64,000 bases of DNA from the NCBI GenBank assembly GCA_015680685.1, contig MNCI01017954.1, positions 62,958-126,957 of the forward strand, written 5' to 3'. How positions within the stretch are numbered: the stretch's first letter is position 1; each line of letters opens with the position of its first letter. This stretch comes from Gnetum montanum (Eukaryota; Streptophyta; Gnetopsida; Gnetales; Gnetaceae). The notes under the pieces were generated by a model, which saw only the letters and a program-made list of their open reading frames with translations, ran no database searches and was not told where the DNA came from. The translations under genes were made by a program, and so were the position numbers. Of the stretch, positions 11,238 to 28,847 are shown one piece after another.

Positions 11238-12256
11238 TCTGCTAATTCAAGCTTGTCAACACATTTCATACTTGTTACCATCTATAATCTATTGAGAGGA
11301 CCAGCTACAAGAACATGTTCTTCACAATGCAAAAAAATAGATAACATAATGTACTACTTTTTGTCTTATCATCACTATCTTCATAATGATTTCTCCTTAC
11401 TTTCAACCATTACTATATCTAATAACAAAAGATTCGATCTACTTCTCAAGCACAACAATAACATTGTATCAATACATTCCAAACTTCAATAATGTAACCA
11501 CTTATTAGTAATTAAAGCATGATCACATCAACGACAACAATGACACTGTATCCATGCATGCCAAAGAAAAAGCCCTATAATAATGTTACCACTTGTCAAC
11601 CATATCATCAATTGCAATCAAAGCATTACTACACTAAACATATTTGTCTATCTTTTTCGGGCTTTGCATAACAACTTTCTCCTACAATACATCATAAATG
11701 AAAAAACATTTTCTAGAAAATAGCCTCTTTACTCTATCTTCATTATGTAAACCTTTATGTAACAATCTTTGTGCAAACATTTCTCTCATACCTCCTCTAA
11801 ATAGAAACCAAACTACCAAGCTACAAACTTCCTAACTTTTGATGCAATCCTTAAGCACAACAATGCTAATATACCTACATTAGAATTTCAACATTAGAGT
11901 ATATCATATACTACATTTCACATCTCCAATTTAAATTATTGATAATATTAATTTGGCTTAATTTACCAAACAAATTCATTCTAAAAAAGAGAACGTTGGT
12001 TTTCTTAACTTTTTTAAGTTAATCTCAACTTCGTGTGTAATCCAAACAAAATTTGTTTTGTTTTTCAAATTCAATTAACTGTTTCTATTAATTTAGTAAG
12101 AAAAAAAGCAGGCAGTTTCAACATTTGACATATCAAATTTAATTATTGATAATATTAATTTGGCTTACTTGACAAATTCATTCTGAAGACGAGTGGTCTA
12201 GGTAATTTTTTTGCATGGCAGCCGGCTTAGCCACGTCGTTGCAAACATGCATTAAA
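11238..12256. other. AT-rich intergenic DNA with a short dispersed repeat
   Basis: No gene is seen. A sequence of about 50 bases (ATTATTGATAATATTAATTT followed by GGCTTA and AAATTCATTCT) occurs at about 11,935-11,985 and again at about 12,140-12,185. They may be ends of a small element of about 250 bp, but no inverted ends were found. Confidence 0.5.
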
Positions 12257-12434
12257 AAACCTTACCAGTTATACAAATTTTTCTCTTTTCAGAAAGGGAA
12301 GCACCGTCACTGGATAATGGATTCTCAGCACGAAAAATGGCAGCATGGCATTTTACTTTTAGCTCCCTCAGTTTGGTGGCATGCTCTAATTCTAAAATCA
12401 CAGTTTCATTAACTGAAACATGCAGAGGATCCAT
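12257..12434 (-). CDS. Exon-like open frame of unknown protein
   Basis: An open frame of 59 codons starts MDPLHVSVNETVIL at 12,434 and continues ELEHATKLRELKVK, with helix-forming heptad-like spacing. It ends at ..KICITG followed by a good donor (GTAAGG). It lies downstream of MCM5 on the same strand. A related-looking charged segment with a frameshift sits just upstream (12,470-12,560). I do not recognise the protein. It could be one exon of a decayed downstream gene or a chance frame. Confidence 0.25.
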
Positions 12435-12469
12435 TTTGACTGGACATGATAAAAATTAAAAAACATTAC

Positions 12470-13083
12470 CTAAGGTCCCTGCAGTTGGGGTCCTTCAGAC
12501 TGATCTAGATGTTCAAATTTCAGCTTTCTGTAATTCACGTTCTTTAGCAAATTCTTGGCTTTAAAACAAGTAAATTGGATTACGATATAATATTTTAATT
12601 TTCCATAAACATACTCAGACACCGTTATTCCGATGCAGCAGAGAGGTTGTACTGCCCTATACCACATTCCTAATAAAAGTTCTGATGTGCCAAAGTAGTT
12701 TCGGTACACATTCAAAGCAAAGTATAGCAACAAAATAATAGTTTATAGGAAAACCTTTTCCCATTATAAGGTACTGGCAGAGTGGCAGCCCTTCCAGAAG
12801 CCACAGTTAAACATAATGGACAATGCATGATGTATTACAAGAGAAAAAAACGGGAACAAGTGAAATATTGCCACCTCCTATATATCTTTCCGGAGTTTGA
12901 TATATTTAAAAGATGAACCAGATTTTCTACAGAGTTTACAGAAGAGGTCAGAAGAGTTATTAAGCTGCAAAAATTGGGATACAATCCAGTCAACTTCTGA
13001 CAGATTTGGTTGACCCTCACGGACATTAATCATGTAGTGCACTGGTCGTTGCTCATTGCTCCGGCTTTCAAGGTAAATACATA
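12470..13083 (-). other. Region downstream of MCM5, including its 3' untranslated region
   Basis: No convincing open frame follows the MCM5 stop. No AATAAA on the minus strand was noticed between 12,470 and 13,083, so the polyadenylation site cannot be placed. Confidence 0.4.
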
Positions 13084-18464
<5,381 letters not shown>

Positions 18465-18638
18465 TTTTCTCGTCCACTACTGCTGATGCTGCTACTACAA
18501 TACAATATCCACTGATGATGATGAAATTGCTGCTGCTGCAATTGCTGTGCACCGGCTTTCTGCTCAAACAAATGCGAGAATGGAGGTTTGGCTGCTTTGG
18601 CTCCTGTTTGTTTGCTGTTGATCGCACTCGGCTCTGAG

Positions 18639-18666
18639 TTTTTGGCGCCAAAAAAGTGGCGCGAAA
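18639..18666. promoter_or_regulatory. Paired E2F-type binding sites in the MCM5 promoter
   Basis: A palindromic TTTTTGGCGCCAAAAA at 18,639-18,655 is followed closely by TGGCGCGAAA at 18,657-18,666, about 175-200 bases upstream of the MCM5 start codon. Both fit the TTTSSCGC-type E2F consensus. MCM genes are known S-phase E2F targets, which supports G1/S-regulated expression. Confidence 0.75.
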
Positions 18667-19570
18667 TGTCCAGCAAAAATCGAGCGCGATCGATGTTACT
18701 TGGCTTTACGAGAGCCCGGTATTTTAGTTAATGGTATTTGGTCGCCGTGTTTAAACAATGGCTACGTGACACCGATAGTATGGTGGTGATTATATGCCTT
18801 AGCGTGCATACAAGTAAATAGTTTCGGTTTTTACCATGGTGATGATGGTATGTATATAGTTAAATGGTTTTAGTTTCTATACATTTAATATATGTAATTT
18901 CTGCTATCGCATTTATTTATATATAATAAAGTTCTAATTCAGCTATATAGATTAGAGTACATTTATTAGTAGTGGACCTTATTTTTTTGAGATCAGGTTC
19001 AGATGTTGATGATGATGATGACGACAATCTCAAGGTATGTTATATTTGTGTCTTCGATAATGCTTATTGTTGTGATTTCGAGTTAAGGATTGCATTTGCT
19101 TTGTATGAAGATCTTGTATTTTTTCTTCCTCCCCTTAATCATTAGTGACGAGGGTCGAACCTCAAAAAAATATTAATAATGAGCAAAGAAAATTCATAAT
19201 GCATCACAAGCTTTACATCGAGTAGGCATCATAAAAAAATATGGAAAGAAAATACTTTCCAATTTTAGATCTGCTCATGTGTACATACTTGCAATTAATA
19301 GTTTATAAAGTGAAGAAAATTAATTGTTGCAATGGTGGAAAGGGGGAGAGGTGTTGAAACCTTGAAATAATTATAATATAGGCATACCACAAGATATGTA
19401 ACTCAACATTGCCTACCAGAATCAAACTCATGACTTAAATCTTTCAAATCAAGAGTCTTACCACTAGGCAAAAACCTCGTTGTTGTTGGTAGGGAGGAAA
19501 GTCCTAGTCCTAACAAAATTAACCTAACTTTTTAATATCCATGCTTGAACTTAAAATACCAAAAGGATTT
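18667..19570. other. Intergenic DNA upstream of MCM5
   Basis: No gene is recognised. A short GAT-rich microsatellite (GATGATGATGATGACGAC) lies at about 18,999-19,025, followed by a possible splice donor (CAAGGTATGT). Confidence 0.5.
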
Positions 19571-19587
19571 GAGGTGGAGATACGTGG
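19571..19587. repeat. Target-site duplication, left copy, of the L1-type LINE
   Basis: GAGGTGGAGATACGTGG matches 25,204-25,220 with one mismatch. Together they bracket the LINE. Confidence 0.7.
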
Positions 19588-19901
19588 GGGGGGTGTCGGA
19601 CCCCGAAAAGAAGTTCTATTGATATTAAAAGTGTATCAAGTACAGTAACCTGAATAAGTCATAGGTTTGAGGGGAAGGGAAAGGTGGGAGCAGTGCGAAT
19701 GAGACTCAAGAACAACCTTATAAATAAACAAGTATTAAAGGAGGAAACTCAAATTAGGGCACTATCAAACGTCCACACATACTGGCTCATTACTAGATAG
19801 AATGACATAGAATTAGATGAGGCAAACAACTCTCAATTAATGATAGAGAGAGTTCCAATGATGACTCCACTCAACAGAGAGGGGAAGCTTCCCTGCAAAG
19901 A

Positions 19902-22900
19902 TTACTGATGATGAGTGTTACTGGAATGCACAAGTCTTTCCCACGGCTGCAAGAGATGAACCAACTGACGAGTATCCAGATTGAACTTAGATGCTTGAGA
20001 TGTGAGTTGGAAATGAATGAGGCGAAACATCTGCAACTTCTCTGACCTGGTGAGCAAACATATATTAGAATTATCTGTCTTTTGAAATATAACATTGCAT
20101 CTTCGCTTCCAAATATAATATAAAATAATAAGCCTAATAACTTTCCTCAAAAACTTGAGATTAGCAGAAGTAATGTTCAAAAAGCTGAATAGGACATCCT
20201 CTTGAGATAGCTTGTATGATGGAAAAACTATGGAAGCCCACTCCCACACATGCTGAGCAAAGGGACAATGCCAAAACACATGGACAAAGTCATCTTGTCC
20301 ACCACAAAGAGGGCAATTGGGATTGGGAATCCCTAGATATTTTAAACGTTTACCAATAGGTAGACCATGGTGGAGGAGACACCAGAGGAACTGCTTAATT
20401 TTAGGGAGAGTTGGAAGTTTCCAAATGTGTTGGAAGAGAGGGATCCAAAATGTTACTGACTCTTGTTTGTGCCAATACTTATTGCAGCGTTGAATAACCT
20501 CAGATGGGTTGTGCATAAGATGAAAGGGGACAAATGGCCGGTAGGGCAAGAGTTTAACCCCATTAAGCCATTGAAGACCATGAAAAGGGCTTTGCACTGC
20601 AACATCTAGTTGCCAATGATCATGGAGAAAGGAGTAAATCTAGACTAGGCAATGGTTCATTGCCTCCGACTCCCCATATAAATTGTTGAACTCTACCCCT
20701 GAAATCCAACGACTAGCCAGCCTAAGACAATTCAAGGAGATGACACCCTTCCAATACCATGAGGTAGCAACCTTAGCCTTTGTGATGGCAAGGGGAGCAG
20801 GCAATAGAGGTAACCACCACGAACATAAACGAGAGAGAATAGTAGGATTGATCTTGACGTTAGTCTAGTCTATGTAACTATGTAGAATTTGCTAGGCCCT
20901 CCAGATGCTCTTGAAAACATGAGATCCAGGAAGAATGATAGTGAGGGGGGAAAAGATCCAATTGACAAAATGGATGCCTTTCGAAAAGGGCTTGTTTTTA
21001 GGAAATGCTTGATGAAGCCTTAATTAGAGGAGGGTCCCAATAATATCTGAGACATCTAAATGTTGTACCAACCACTTAGCTACGAGGGTAATTCCCTACT
21101 TATAGGAATTCAAAAGACCCAAGCCACCCTTATTCTTGGGGAGAGTAACAATATTCCAATCAACTCGATGAAATCCTTTTTGAGAATCTTTGGAGGACCA
21201 CATAAAGTCACGAAATAACCGTTCAAGCTTATGGTAGGCAGCTTGGGAGGGGGCCCAACACGAAGAGTAGTACACATGGGTTGATGCACATATGGACTTA
21301 CATACAAGGTATTTACCCGCAAGTGTGAGGGATTTAGTCTTCCATTTGTCAAGTTTCTTTTGGATCCGATAAATAACCTGCTCCCAGAGAATGGAGGTTG
21401 AACCTCTAAAACGGAAAGGGATTCCAAGAATCTTAACAATGTCTTGATCCTGAAGTCGCTTTTAGTTATAGTTGGTCACATGGTTGTAATTTCCCACAAA
21501 GCTATAAACAGAGGATTTATTCCAATTGATACTGGAACATGAGAGTGCGCAATATTGCTCCACCCTTGATAAGAGGCGGTGCAAATTGGTGGCTGTGTTA
21601 TGAACTAGGAAAAAAGAGTCATCGGCAAAGTGCATATTGAGAAGCTGTTGTTGAGAGGAAGAAAGGTGAATCCCAGTGAGGACTTTAGTTTGAATATCCA
21701 GGTTAATTTGATGACAAAGAAAGTCTGCGGCGATGATAAAGAGATAGGGGGCGAGAGGACAACCTTGCCGCACTGATCTATGTATTGGAAAGGGAGAGGT
21801 AATGCCAAAGGTAGTGGCTACTCTTGCAGTAGCATCTGAGAATAAGCATTGCACCATATGTAGGAACTTAGGTCCAAAACCAAGTTTTATCATGGTTTGT
21901 AAGATGAAATCCCACTTAATGTTGTCATACGCCTTGGCGTGATCGAGTTTCACCAAGAGAATATCTTAACCATCATCCTCAGCCCACTTGAGACCTTTCC
22001 ACGCCGCAACCACATTGTCTAAAATATATCTACCAAGGACAAATCCTGTTTATTGGGGTGATATGATCTGGCCAAAAAATTTTTCAATCATAGGGCTAGG
22101 CACTTAGCCCAAATTTTATATACAACATTGAAAAGAGTTACGGCATGCCAATTGGAGATATCGGTAAGATCCCCAAACTTGGGGAGGAGACGAATTACCC
22201 CTTGATTTAGATTGAGCCCAAGGGAACCAGTGAAGATAGCCTCATTAATGACCTGCAGAAGATCATTACCCACCAAATCCCAATGATTTTGAAAAAATTC
22301 CATGGGAAAACCGTCATAACCAGGAGCCTTACCTCGACTTAACTTGGAACAAGCCACCTGAAGCTCAACTAGAGTGATATCTGCATCAAGACTTTGCAAC
22401 TTAGTGGAGTTGATAAGGCAAGGATAATTGGTGGTGGCAAACTCGAATGAAGAGATGTCCATTGGGGTAGCTACGAAAAGGGTTTCATAGTGGTTCTTAA
22501 GAAAAGAGAGGATACTATTGTGATTAGTAATGGTGGAACCATCATTAGAAATTTTGTCTATAGAATGTGAAGGGAAAGTAGTGTTGAGGTACTTGAAAAA
22601 TTCCTTACAGTGTTCATCTTGAATATTTAACCAAGTGAGCCAACTTTTAGTTAAGGCACTTTGTGCTCGGTACACATCTCAATGTTGAAAGGCTAATCGT
22701 GCTTTAGCTAGCTCCTCGTGAACTAGAGTGTTGAAGGGATCTTGAGCTAGTCTATTAGTAAGATGTTCAATAGTGAGATGAATTTTATTGTATTCTTGTC
22801 TGGCCCGAGTAGCCACTACCTTACCATACGAACAAGCAAAGTTTCGAACTCGACATGAAGCACGATGCCACCAGTTAATCCAGCCCACTTGATTTAGGAG

Positions 22901-23743
22901 CTTAGGTTCAGCATTCCAAAGGTTGAATAGAAGAAGTTGGGTAGTAGGGGAAGAAAAATAGTTGGTGTGTAGTCGAAAAAGATGGAATTTTTATCGGTGA
23001 GGGCTGCCATGAATCTTGATGGATATGGAGATAGGAAGATGGTCTAATAAGGTGGCATGGTGATGGACCGTAGTAGCAGAGAAGGCTTGCCGGGAGGAAA
23101 GGGTGGAGAAATAGAACCTATCTAACCTACTGTAGATGTGAGCCTACCCAAGACGGAGATTGCTCCAAGTAAATCTGTGAAGGGGAGCACTCGCGGAGGT
23201 GTCCACCCCATCAAAAAGGTAAAACCTTTTCTTAAAGGTGGACTAGGTCTGATACTCGAGATTAGGTAGTTGAAAAAACACCCCTCCAAGCTTATCTTGA
23301 GGAAATTTGACCATATTAAAATCTCCTCCGAATATCCAAGGCACTGGGGGAAGAGCATTTGCAAGTTCTTACCAAAGGAGAGCCCGTTCTGTGGAGTCAT
23401 TTGGGGCATATATCGAGCAAATGCCAAAAGGGCCATGCAAGGAGGAGAAGGTGGCCCAAGAAACTATATGCCTAGAATCAAAACTACTTTGAAGGATTTT
23501 AGTTTTCCAGTAAGGTGAGAGGAGAATGGATGCGCCTCCTTTCCCACTTATATGGGACGTTGCTAGGATTGAGGAGTGAGGAAGAAACCAATGGGCAGAA
23601 AGGGATAAAAGATCAGCTGATACCTTAATTTCTTGAAGGAGAACAAAATCAAAGGCTATATTAAGACTAGAAATAAAGTTGCCTGCTCGTTTCCAACGAA
23701 GCCTACTAGTAAGGCCTCGAACATTCCATGAGAGGAGGTTCAT
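19902..23743 (-). pseudogene. LINE ORF2, endonuclease-reverse transcriptase (broken)
   Basis: ORF2 nicks the target and reverse-transcribes the element RNA. From ATG 23,743 the frame begins MNLLSWNVRGLTSRLR with LLQEIK downstream, the APE-type endonuclease N and E motifs. Reverse transcriptase follows: ISNDGSTITN and LSRGKAPGYDGFPMEFF (22,088-22,675), then KLDHAKAYDNIKWDF, RQGCPLAPYLF and the catalytic FADDS (21,462-21,956). The C-terminus carries the zf-RVT domain, NCPLCGGQDDFVHVFWHCPF (19,902-20,597). The pieces lie in at least three frames, so several frameshifts exist. It is antisense to the left flank and not expressed as a whole. Confidence 0.85.
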
Positions 23744-24822
23744 GGGGAGACAAGAGGCAGTTTGGATGAGAGGTCAACAGAAGATTCAGAAGTCGAATTA
23801 TCAACTTCCATTGTTCCTGACAAGAGGGCAAAGGAGTTGTTGGTGGAGATAGGGGTCATGGAAGTGTTCAATGAAGAGGAGCTGGAGGGAGGAGTAGAAC
23901 TAAAAGAAGCTTTGACTCGTTTCCTTCCACTACTCACCATGAACTCATCCACTGAAACTAAGTCCTTGATAACCTTTGAGGGGATGATATGGGTGGAGGT
24001 GTGATTACCTGATTGTTGTTTCTGTAGCTTGGAGGGGCTAGACTGAGAGGAGGTTTGTGGAGCTATTGGGACAGGAGAGCCAAATTTAAAGGATACTGAG
24101 GATGGGCGTAATGGTGTGACTGGGGGACGGGTGTTCTGAGATGCTACAGATGGTTTCTTCCTGGCTAGGATGGAACACGCCGAAATATGATGCTCGGCCC
24201 TGTGACAATAGCTACATGAGTTTGGAAGGTAAAAATAGTCCACTTTTTGGATGAAGAGTTTTCCACCAGCGAGGGTTAATGAGGTCTTCTGAAGAGCTAT
24301 GTCCAATTCAATACAATAATGGTGAATTTGAGTTCCATTGATCGTCGTACAATGATTGGAAATAATAGGACCTAGGATGCTCACAATGTCCCTCTCAACA
24401 GAAGAGAAAATAAGTGGAAGATTAGGCAATTCCACGTAACATGGAATTATATTAAAAGCTGGGTCATTAACATTAAAGTCAAATTTCCAGGCACGGGCTA
24501 TTAAGGTTGCATTGCGTGTTGGAAAAATTTTTAAAGAGAGAGCCTTCTCAACCTGAGAGGCATCAGATAGTTCCACCAAAATAAAATTTCGAGTGTAGTA
24601 TCGTGCATAAGAAACCTGAATGCCCTAGGGTAGAAGGAGGCTTTGAACTCGAGTGTTGATACTTGGGGACCTTGGTAAAAACCCCACAATTTGGAAAAAT
24701 ATAAAACGAGTTGCAAAATCATTGGAAACTACTTCAAAAATATCATCCGGTAATAGAAAATCAATTTGAGGTTAGGTAGAGGAACTTCCCTGAGGAAGAG
24801 TAGAATCTGATGAATCCGCCAT
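23740..24822 (-). pseudogene. LINE ORF1, RNA-binding protein with zinc knuckle
   Basis: The start is placed at the ATG 24,822-24,820 (MADSSDSTLPQG), the first in a frame that continues through PDDIFEVVSNDFATR into the open part beginning 24,579. Two in-frame stops (after SSST and after LLLP) interrupt the first third. The N-terminal half resembles the DUF4283 region of plant L1 ORF1 proteins, which bind the element's RNA. A CCHC zinc knuckle, CSYCHRAEHHISAC (C-x2-C-x4-H-x4-C), lies in the middle, and the C-terminus is Ser/Pro/Thr-rich. The stop codon overlaps the ORF2 start as ATGA. Confidence 0.75.
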
Positions 24823-25203
24823 TGCTACTCGCTTGTCTATGCAACAGGCATAGCTTCTTCACAGCGGCAACGCAGAGATGCCCAACCACCACTCCAGATT
24901 GATTCAGATCTGTAAACACACTTTCTAGATCGTATTTTGGATGCCAATTTTCCAAGAAAAATTGAGCGAAGTAAAGCAGATGCGTTGCGAAATTCAGAAA
25001 ATCCAGATCCATGTTATTATCCAGCTGCGAGTTTTTGACAAGATTTCTGTGGAGCTTGATGCTATCAGCAGGTGCAATGACACATGAAAGGTGGAGAGAA
25101 GAGTAGATCAGAGCAGCAGGGAATCCAAGATAATGGATCCGTCACTTAGCATGAATATGTTATGGCTGTCCATCGGGTTTCAACATGAAAGATTTTCTGT
25201 ATC

Positions 25204-25220
25204 GAGGTGGAGATATGTGG
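25204..25220. repeat. Target-site duplication, right copy, of the L1-type LINE
   Basis: GAGGTGGAGATATGTGG pairs with 19,571-19,587 (16 of 17 bases). Confidence 0.7.
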
Positions 25221-25988
25221 CTTAATATTAGTATTTGTATCAAAGCAAAAAAGTGGTACCACTTATGGAAAATCTTAACATCATCGTTTGTTATTGATAT
25301 TATGTTGAGAATCTTTACCATCGACTATACCTTCTTGTTGACACTAGTTTTAATCTTTAAGTTAATGGTATTATTGTTAAACAAAGAAAAATTGACCTTA
25401 TGAGCTATTTGTCCAAGATGCTTAATACATTCTCTAGTACTAGCAAAAATATACATAAGAGTTTATTTCTTCTATGGATTCTTTATTGCCATTTGATCAT
25501 TCTTATCATTGGCATTAATTTGATCTTTCATATCTTCAACTTCATATTGTTTTTTTTCTTTTTCTTTTTTCATCTTCAACTTCAACATATTGTTTCTTTT
25601 CATCAACTTTTTTTAAGCAAAAAAAAAAAAAAAAAAAAAAACAAATATTCTTCATGATGACAAAAGTTATAAGAATTAGAAAGATTATAATATGTAATTA
25701 GCTAAATATAAGTTTTTCCTCATGCTTGTAATACCAATTCTTTTTTATGATTGAGAATGTTGATTTTAACAAAAAAATCTACAAAAACCAAAAGTTGTAA
25801 AAATAGACTCTATGTGCTCAATGGGACTAAGAAGACTAATAATTTCTTACTTAGCTCTTTGAAAAAACAACAACAAATTATATAACTTGATGAAACATGG
25901 AACTTTAGCATATTCTTAAAATTTGACATCAAAATCTAGATGATTAACATTACATGCTTACATATAAAAGAACCTATATATAGGGCAC
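25221..25988. other. AT-rich intergenic DNA with homopolymer tracts
   Basis: No gene is seen. A T-rich run at 25,545-25,575 and a poly-A of about 22 bases at 25,619-25,641 account for the longest open frames, which are not coding. Confidence 0.6.
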
Positions 25989-28768
25989 TATTACATCCCT
26001 TCTAGACACATTAGGCATGGTCATACAATTATAATATATGCATTACATGTGTTGCCTCAATGGGTTATTGGGGATGACTTAGCTTATTGTAATTACACTT
26101 TGTCTATTATGATTATGATGTATTTACATGCTTGACTAACGTGATTATGTAAACTAGCCCTGTGTGATGTGTTAGATAGGTGATGTTACTGACAGAGATG
26201 TTAGATTTAGGGGGTAAGAGCACCCATGCGGTATGCAATTATGCTTTATATGAAATTTCAATATTTATGCATTTGAACTATATCGCTATATTGTATGATG
26301 CTTGGGTGTGATTTTAGCATGTGAAGGTGTAGAGCATTTGATAAGGATCTCGTAGGTTCAAACAAATTTTGATTTGGAGGCTCGAAGTAATTGTCATGCA
26401 CGTTGGAACTACAAAGTATTAATTCAAGGGAAGAAAAAAGAAACTTATAAAAAATTTTAGTTTAAAAACAAATATAAAAGTACAAAGTAAAATGTGATTA
26501 TACACATGACATTAGGCATGTGAGAAAAACAAAAGGAAAGTGGCTTTTATATTTTGGTTTAAAACAAAAGTATAGTTTATATTATTGTCATTTGACCCAC
26601 CACCTCTACAACCACGTATCATACAAATTAGGTTCTATTCTATTTCTTTTTTATTCAAAAATGAAAACAAGAAGCTAAAGGTTGTTCTTTATCAATTTTC
26701 TTTCTTTCTTTTTCTTTTCTAGAATTTTGAGCTTTGCTGATGGTTTTTGCTTCCTTTGAACCTAGATTTGGACTTGTTACAGTCGTATCTACATGGGTAC
26801 AGAACTTATTTGGAGCAAAACATAGTCCTACTAGATTTTTGAGGATTTTATGCTTGTTTCAAACTTTCTGCCATAACAATTTTAATTGGTGGGTTGTCTT
26901 TACCCTTTTCCTAAATTTTATGCCAAATTAGTGTATATGATCATGTAATGTGAGCATATGGGGTGGATAGTTAAAAGATTGAGCTTGGATATGTTATTTT
27001 GCATATTTTCCGAAATTGTGCGATTTTGGGTATGAATTGTTTTATGAATATATATGTGATGTATGATATGATGTGGACTTATGGGATATGATATGTGATG
27101 TTGATGAGACTAATATGGTTAGAATATTATAGTTTAGGAGCCTATTGTGGTGCAAGATTTTTGGGGAATTTTTAATCCGTACTAGTGTTAATTAAATATT
27201 ATTAATTTAATTTTATTAATCAAATTTTAAATGTGTATAACTTTGCTTTCAAGAGTTCGATTTAGGTGAAATTAGTGTCATTGGGATCACCTTGAGAAGT
27301 AGTTTCTAATTGTGGAATTGGTTTTATTTTTGGGCATACGTCAGTTTGAATGTTAGTATAGTGGTCATTTTATGGTATTACATGCAATTCAAAAAATATG
27401 GTTGTGGTGTAAAATTTTGTTTTGTCAAACCATGGTATTATTTTCATGAAATGAATGTGACTGTGGACATGGTTATGTTATGTTGGTTTTGGATGCATTG
27501 TGCTTGTAGCATGTGTTGGCTTAAGCTAGTCAGGCTTGTACATGTCTTCGCAATGATGCTTGTGAAGGTCATTGGTAGGTAGTCATGTTATGTTAGTTCT
27601 AGATGTGTTGTACTTGTGGCATGTGTTGGCTTAAGCTAGCCGTGCTTTGTACATGTCTTTGCGATGATGCTTGTGACGATCGTTGGTGGGTGATGCTAGC
27701 ATAAGGGTGTGGACTGGTTGGTGATGAGGCATCCTGGAGGTAGTATGGATTGACCCCCATTGTGATGCATCAATGAGGCTCCTGTCTCAAGCCTCATTTT
27801 GAGAGTGGAAGAGCATATGGTTGGTATATGGCATAAGTGTGTTCGTCCCTATAGCTAATCCTCTAAAAGGATAGTGATTACGGGTCACAAGTTGATGAAC
27901 CCTAGCATCGATTAGATAAATATAAGAATAATAAAAGACTTGCAAGAAATGGCTATTTATGAGTACTCATGGCAACATTTCACATGATCCACTAAGTGTG
28001 GATATGCTAGCGACCACATGGGCTGCGTATATGATAGTATTAATTTGTGAGTCATGATAAGGTTAATGTCTATTATGATTGGATTATGAGTGTGTGGGTT
28101 ATGGGTTGCGTAATGGATATATGATAGATTATGTTGGACAGTCGTTTTATCTGTAATTGTATGATAGCAACCTATTCTCTTCGATAATGATTATGCTAGT
28201 GTTATGGGTGATATGGTGTGTGTGCATGTATCACCCTTAGCATGCACAAAACTAACAAATAATGCAAGTCGCTTTGTACCTCACTCCTCTCCTCTAGTGC
28301 AACACTTGTTGACCATCTAGTTGGGGAAATGTAAAGGCTTCCCACTCAGTTTTATATTGACTTTATTTAATTGCAAGTGGAACTTACAAGAGCACACACA
28401 AGCACGAAGAGGAAGAGGAAGAGTACAGGAGGGGAAAATCATCAGGGCTTGGTTACTGTATATTTTCATGTGTAGTAGTATGGACTATTTATCGTTGTAT
28501 GAAACTCTTTGTACTCTTATATATGTGATGATGATGTTTATGTGTTTTTGTATCTTGTGGGAATAGTGCATATTTTTTATTTATGTAGAGATATTTAGTT
28601 TACTCATAGTAATGTATGTTTAGTTTTTGGTGTGGCATGAAATTTTGTGTAGTTTGACCTTTCTTAATATAACATACAAATCATTAGTTTTTAATTTATC
28701 ATGCTTTCATTGTAAGATTACTAGGGATACTATGCATCACCTTACCCTAACTACGACAGGGTGTTACA
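25989..28768 (+). repeat. 5' LTR of chromovirus Chr-1 (2.8 kb)
   Basis: It starts TATTACATCCC (TGTTACATCCC in the 3' copy) and ends CAGGGTGTTACA. It matches 37,188-39,118 and 42,036-42,285 in order. By hand count about 27 of the first 200 aligned bases differ, so the insertion is old. It contains a tandem duplication of about 111 bp (27,475-27,695) present in both LTRs. Short open frames inside (26,734-26,931; 27,310-27,582; 28,321-28,566) are not genes. Confidence 0.85.
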
Positions 28769-28788
28769 TTATGCTATTGGAGCTAGTT
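28769..28788 (+). promoter_or_regulatory. Chr-1 primer binding site, degraded initiator tRNA-Met type
   Basis: TTATGCTATTGGAGCTAG resembles the usual TGGTATCAGAGC primer site with several changes. It lies directly after the LTR end. Confidence 0.45.
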
Positions 28789-28847
28789 TACTTCGATGTT
28801 ATATGATGGTTGGGGTACTTACCCATTTGTGATTTTAGGTTACAAAT

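Larger units (their letters stand above)
19588..25203 (-). mobile_element. Near full-length L1-type LINE (minus strand)
   Basis: A 5.6-kb non-LTR retrotransposon with two ORFs and long flanks, bracketed by a 17-base direct repeat. The 5' end is at the right (about 25,203), followed by a leader of about 380 bases, ORF1 and ORF2. After the last ORF2 codon at 19,902 about 310 bases of 3' region remain. The expected poly-A (poly-T on the plus strand) is missing; the left end reads GGGGGGTGTCGGACCCCG. In-frame stops and frameshifts show it is inactive. Confidence 0.8.

Noticed and set aside
12470-12733. Minus-strand ORF of 87 codons after MCM5
   Set aside because: No family signature, and the best coding-like part is in another frame with a stop. 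A link to the exon-like ORF at 12,257 would need an intron of about 30 bases, too short for plants.
25400-25657. Plus-strand ORF of 85 codons
   Set aside because: It is driven by T and A homopolymer runs (poly-Phe and poly-Lys).
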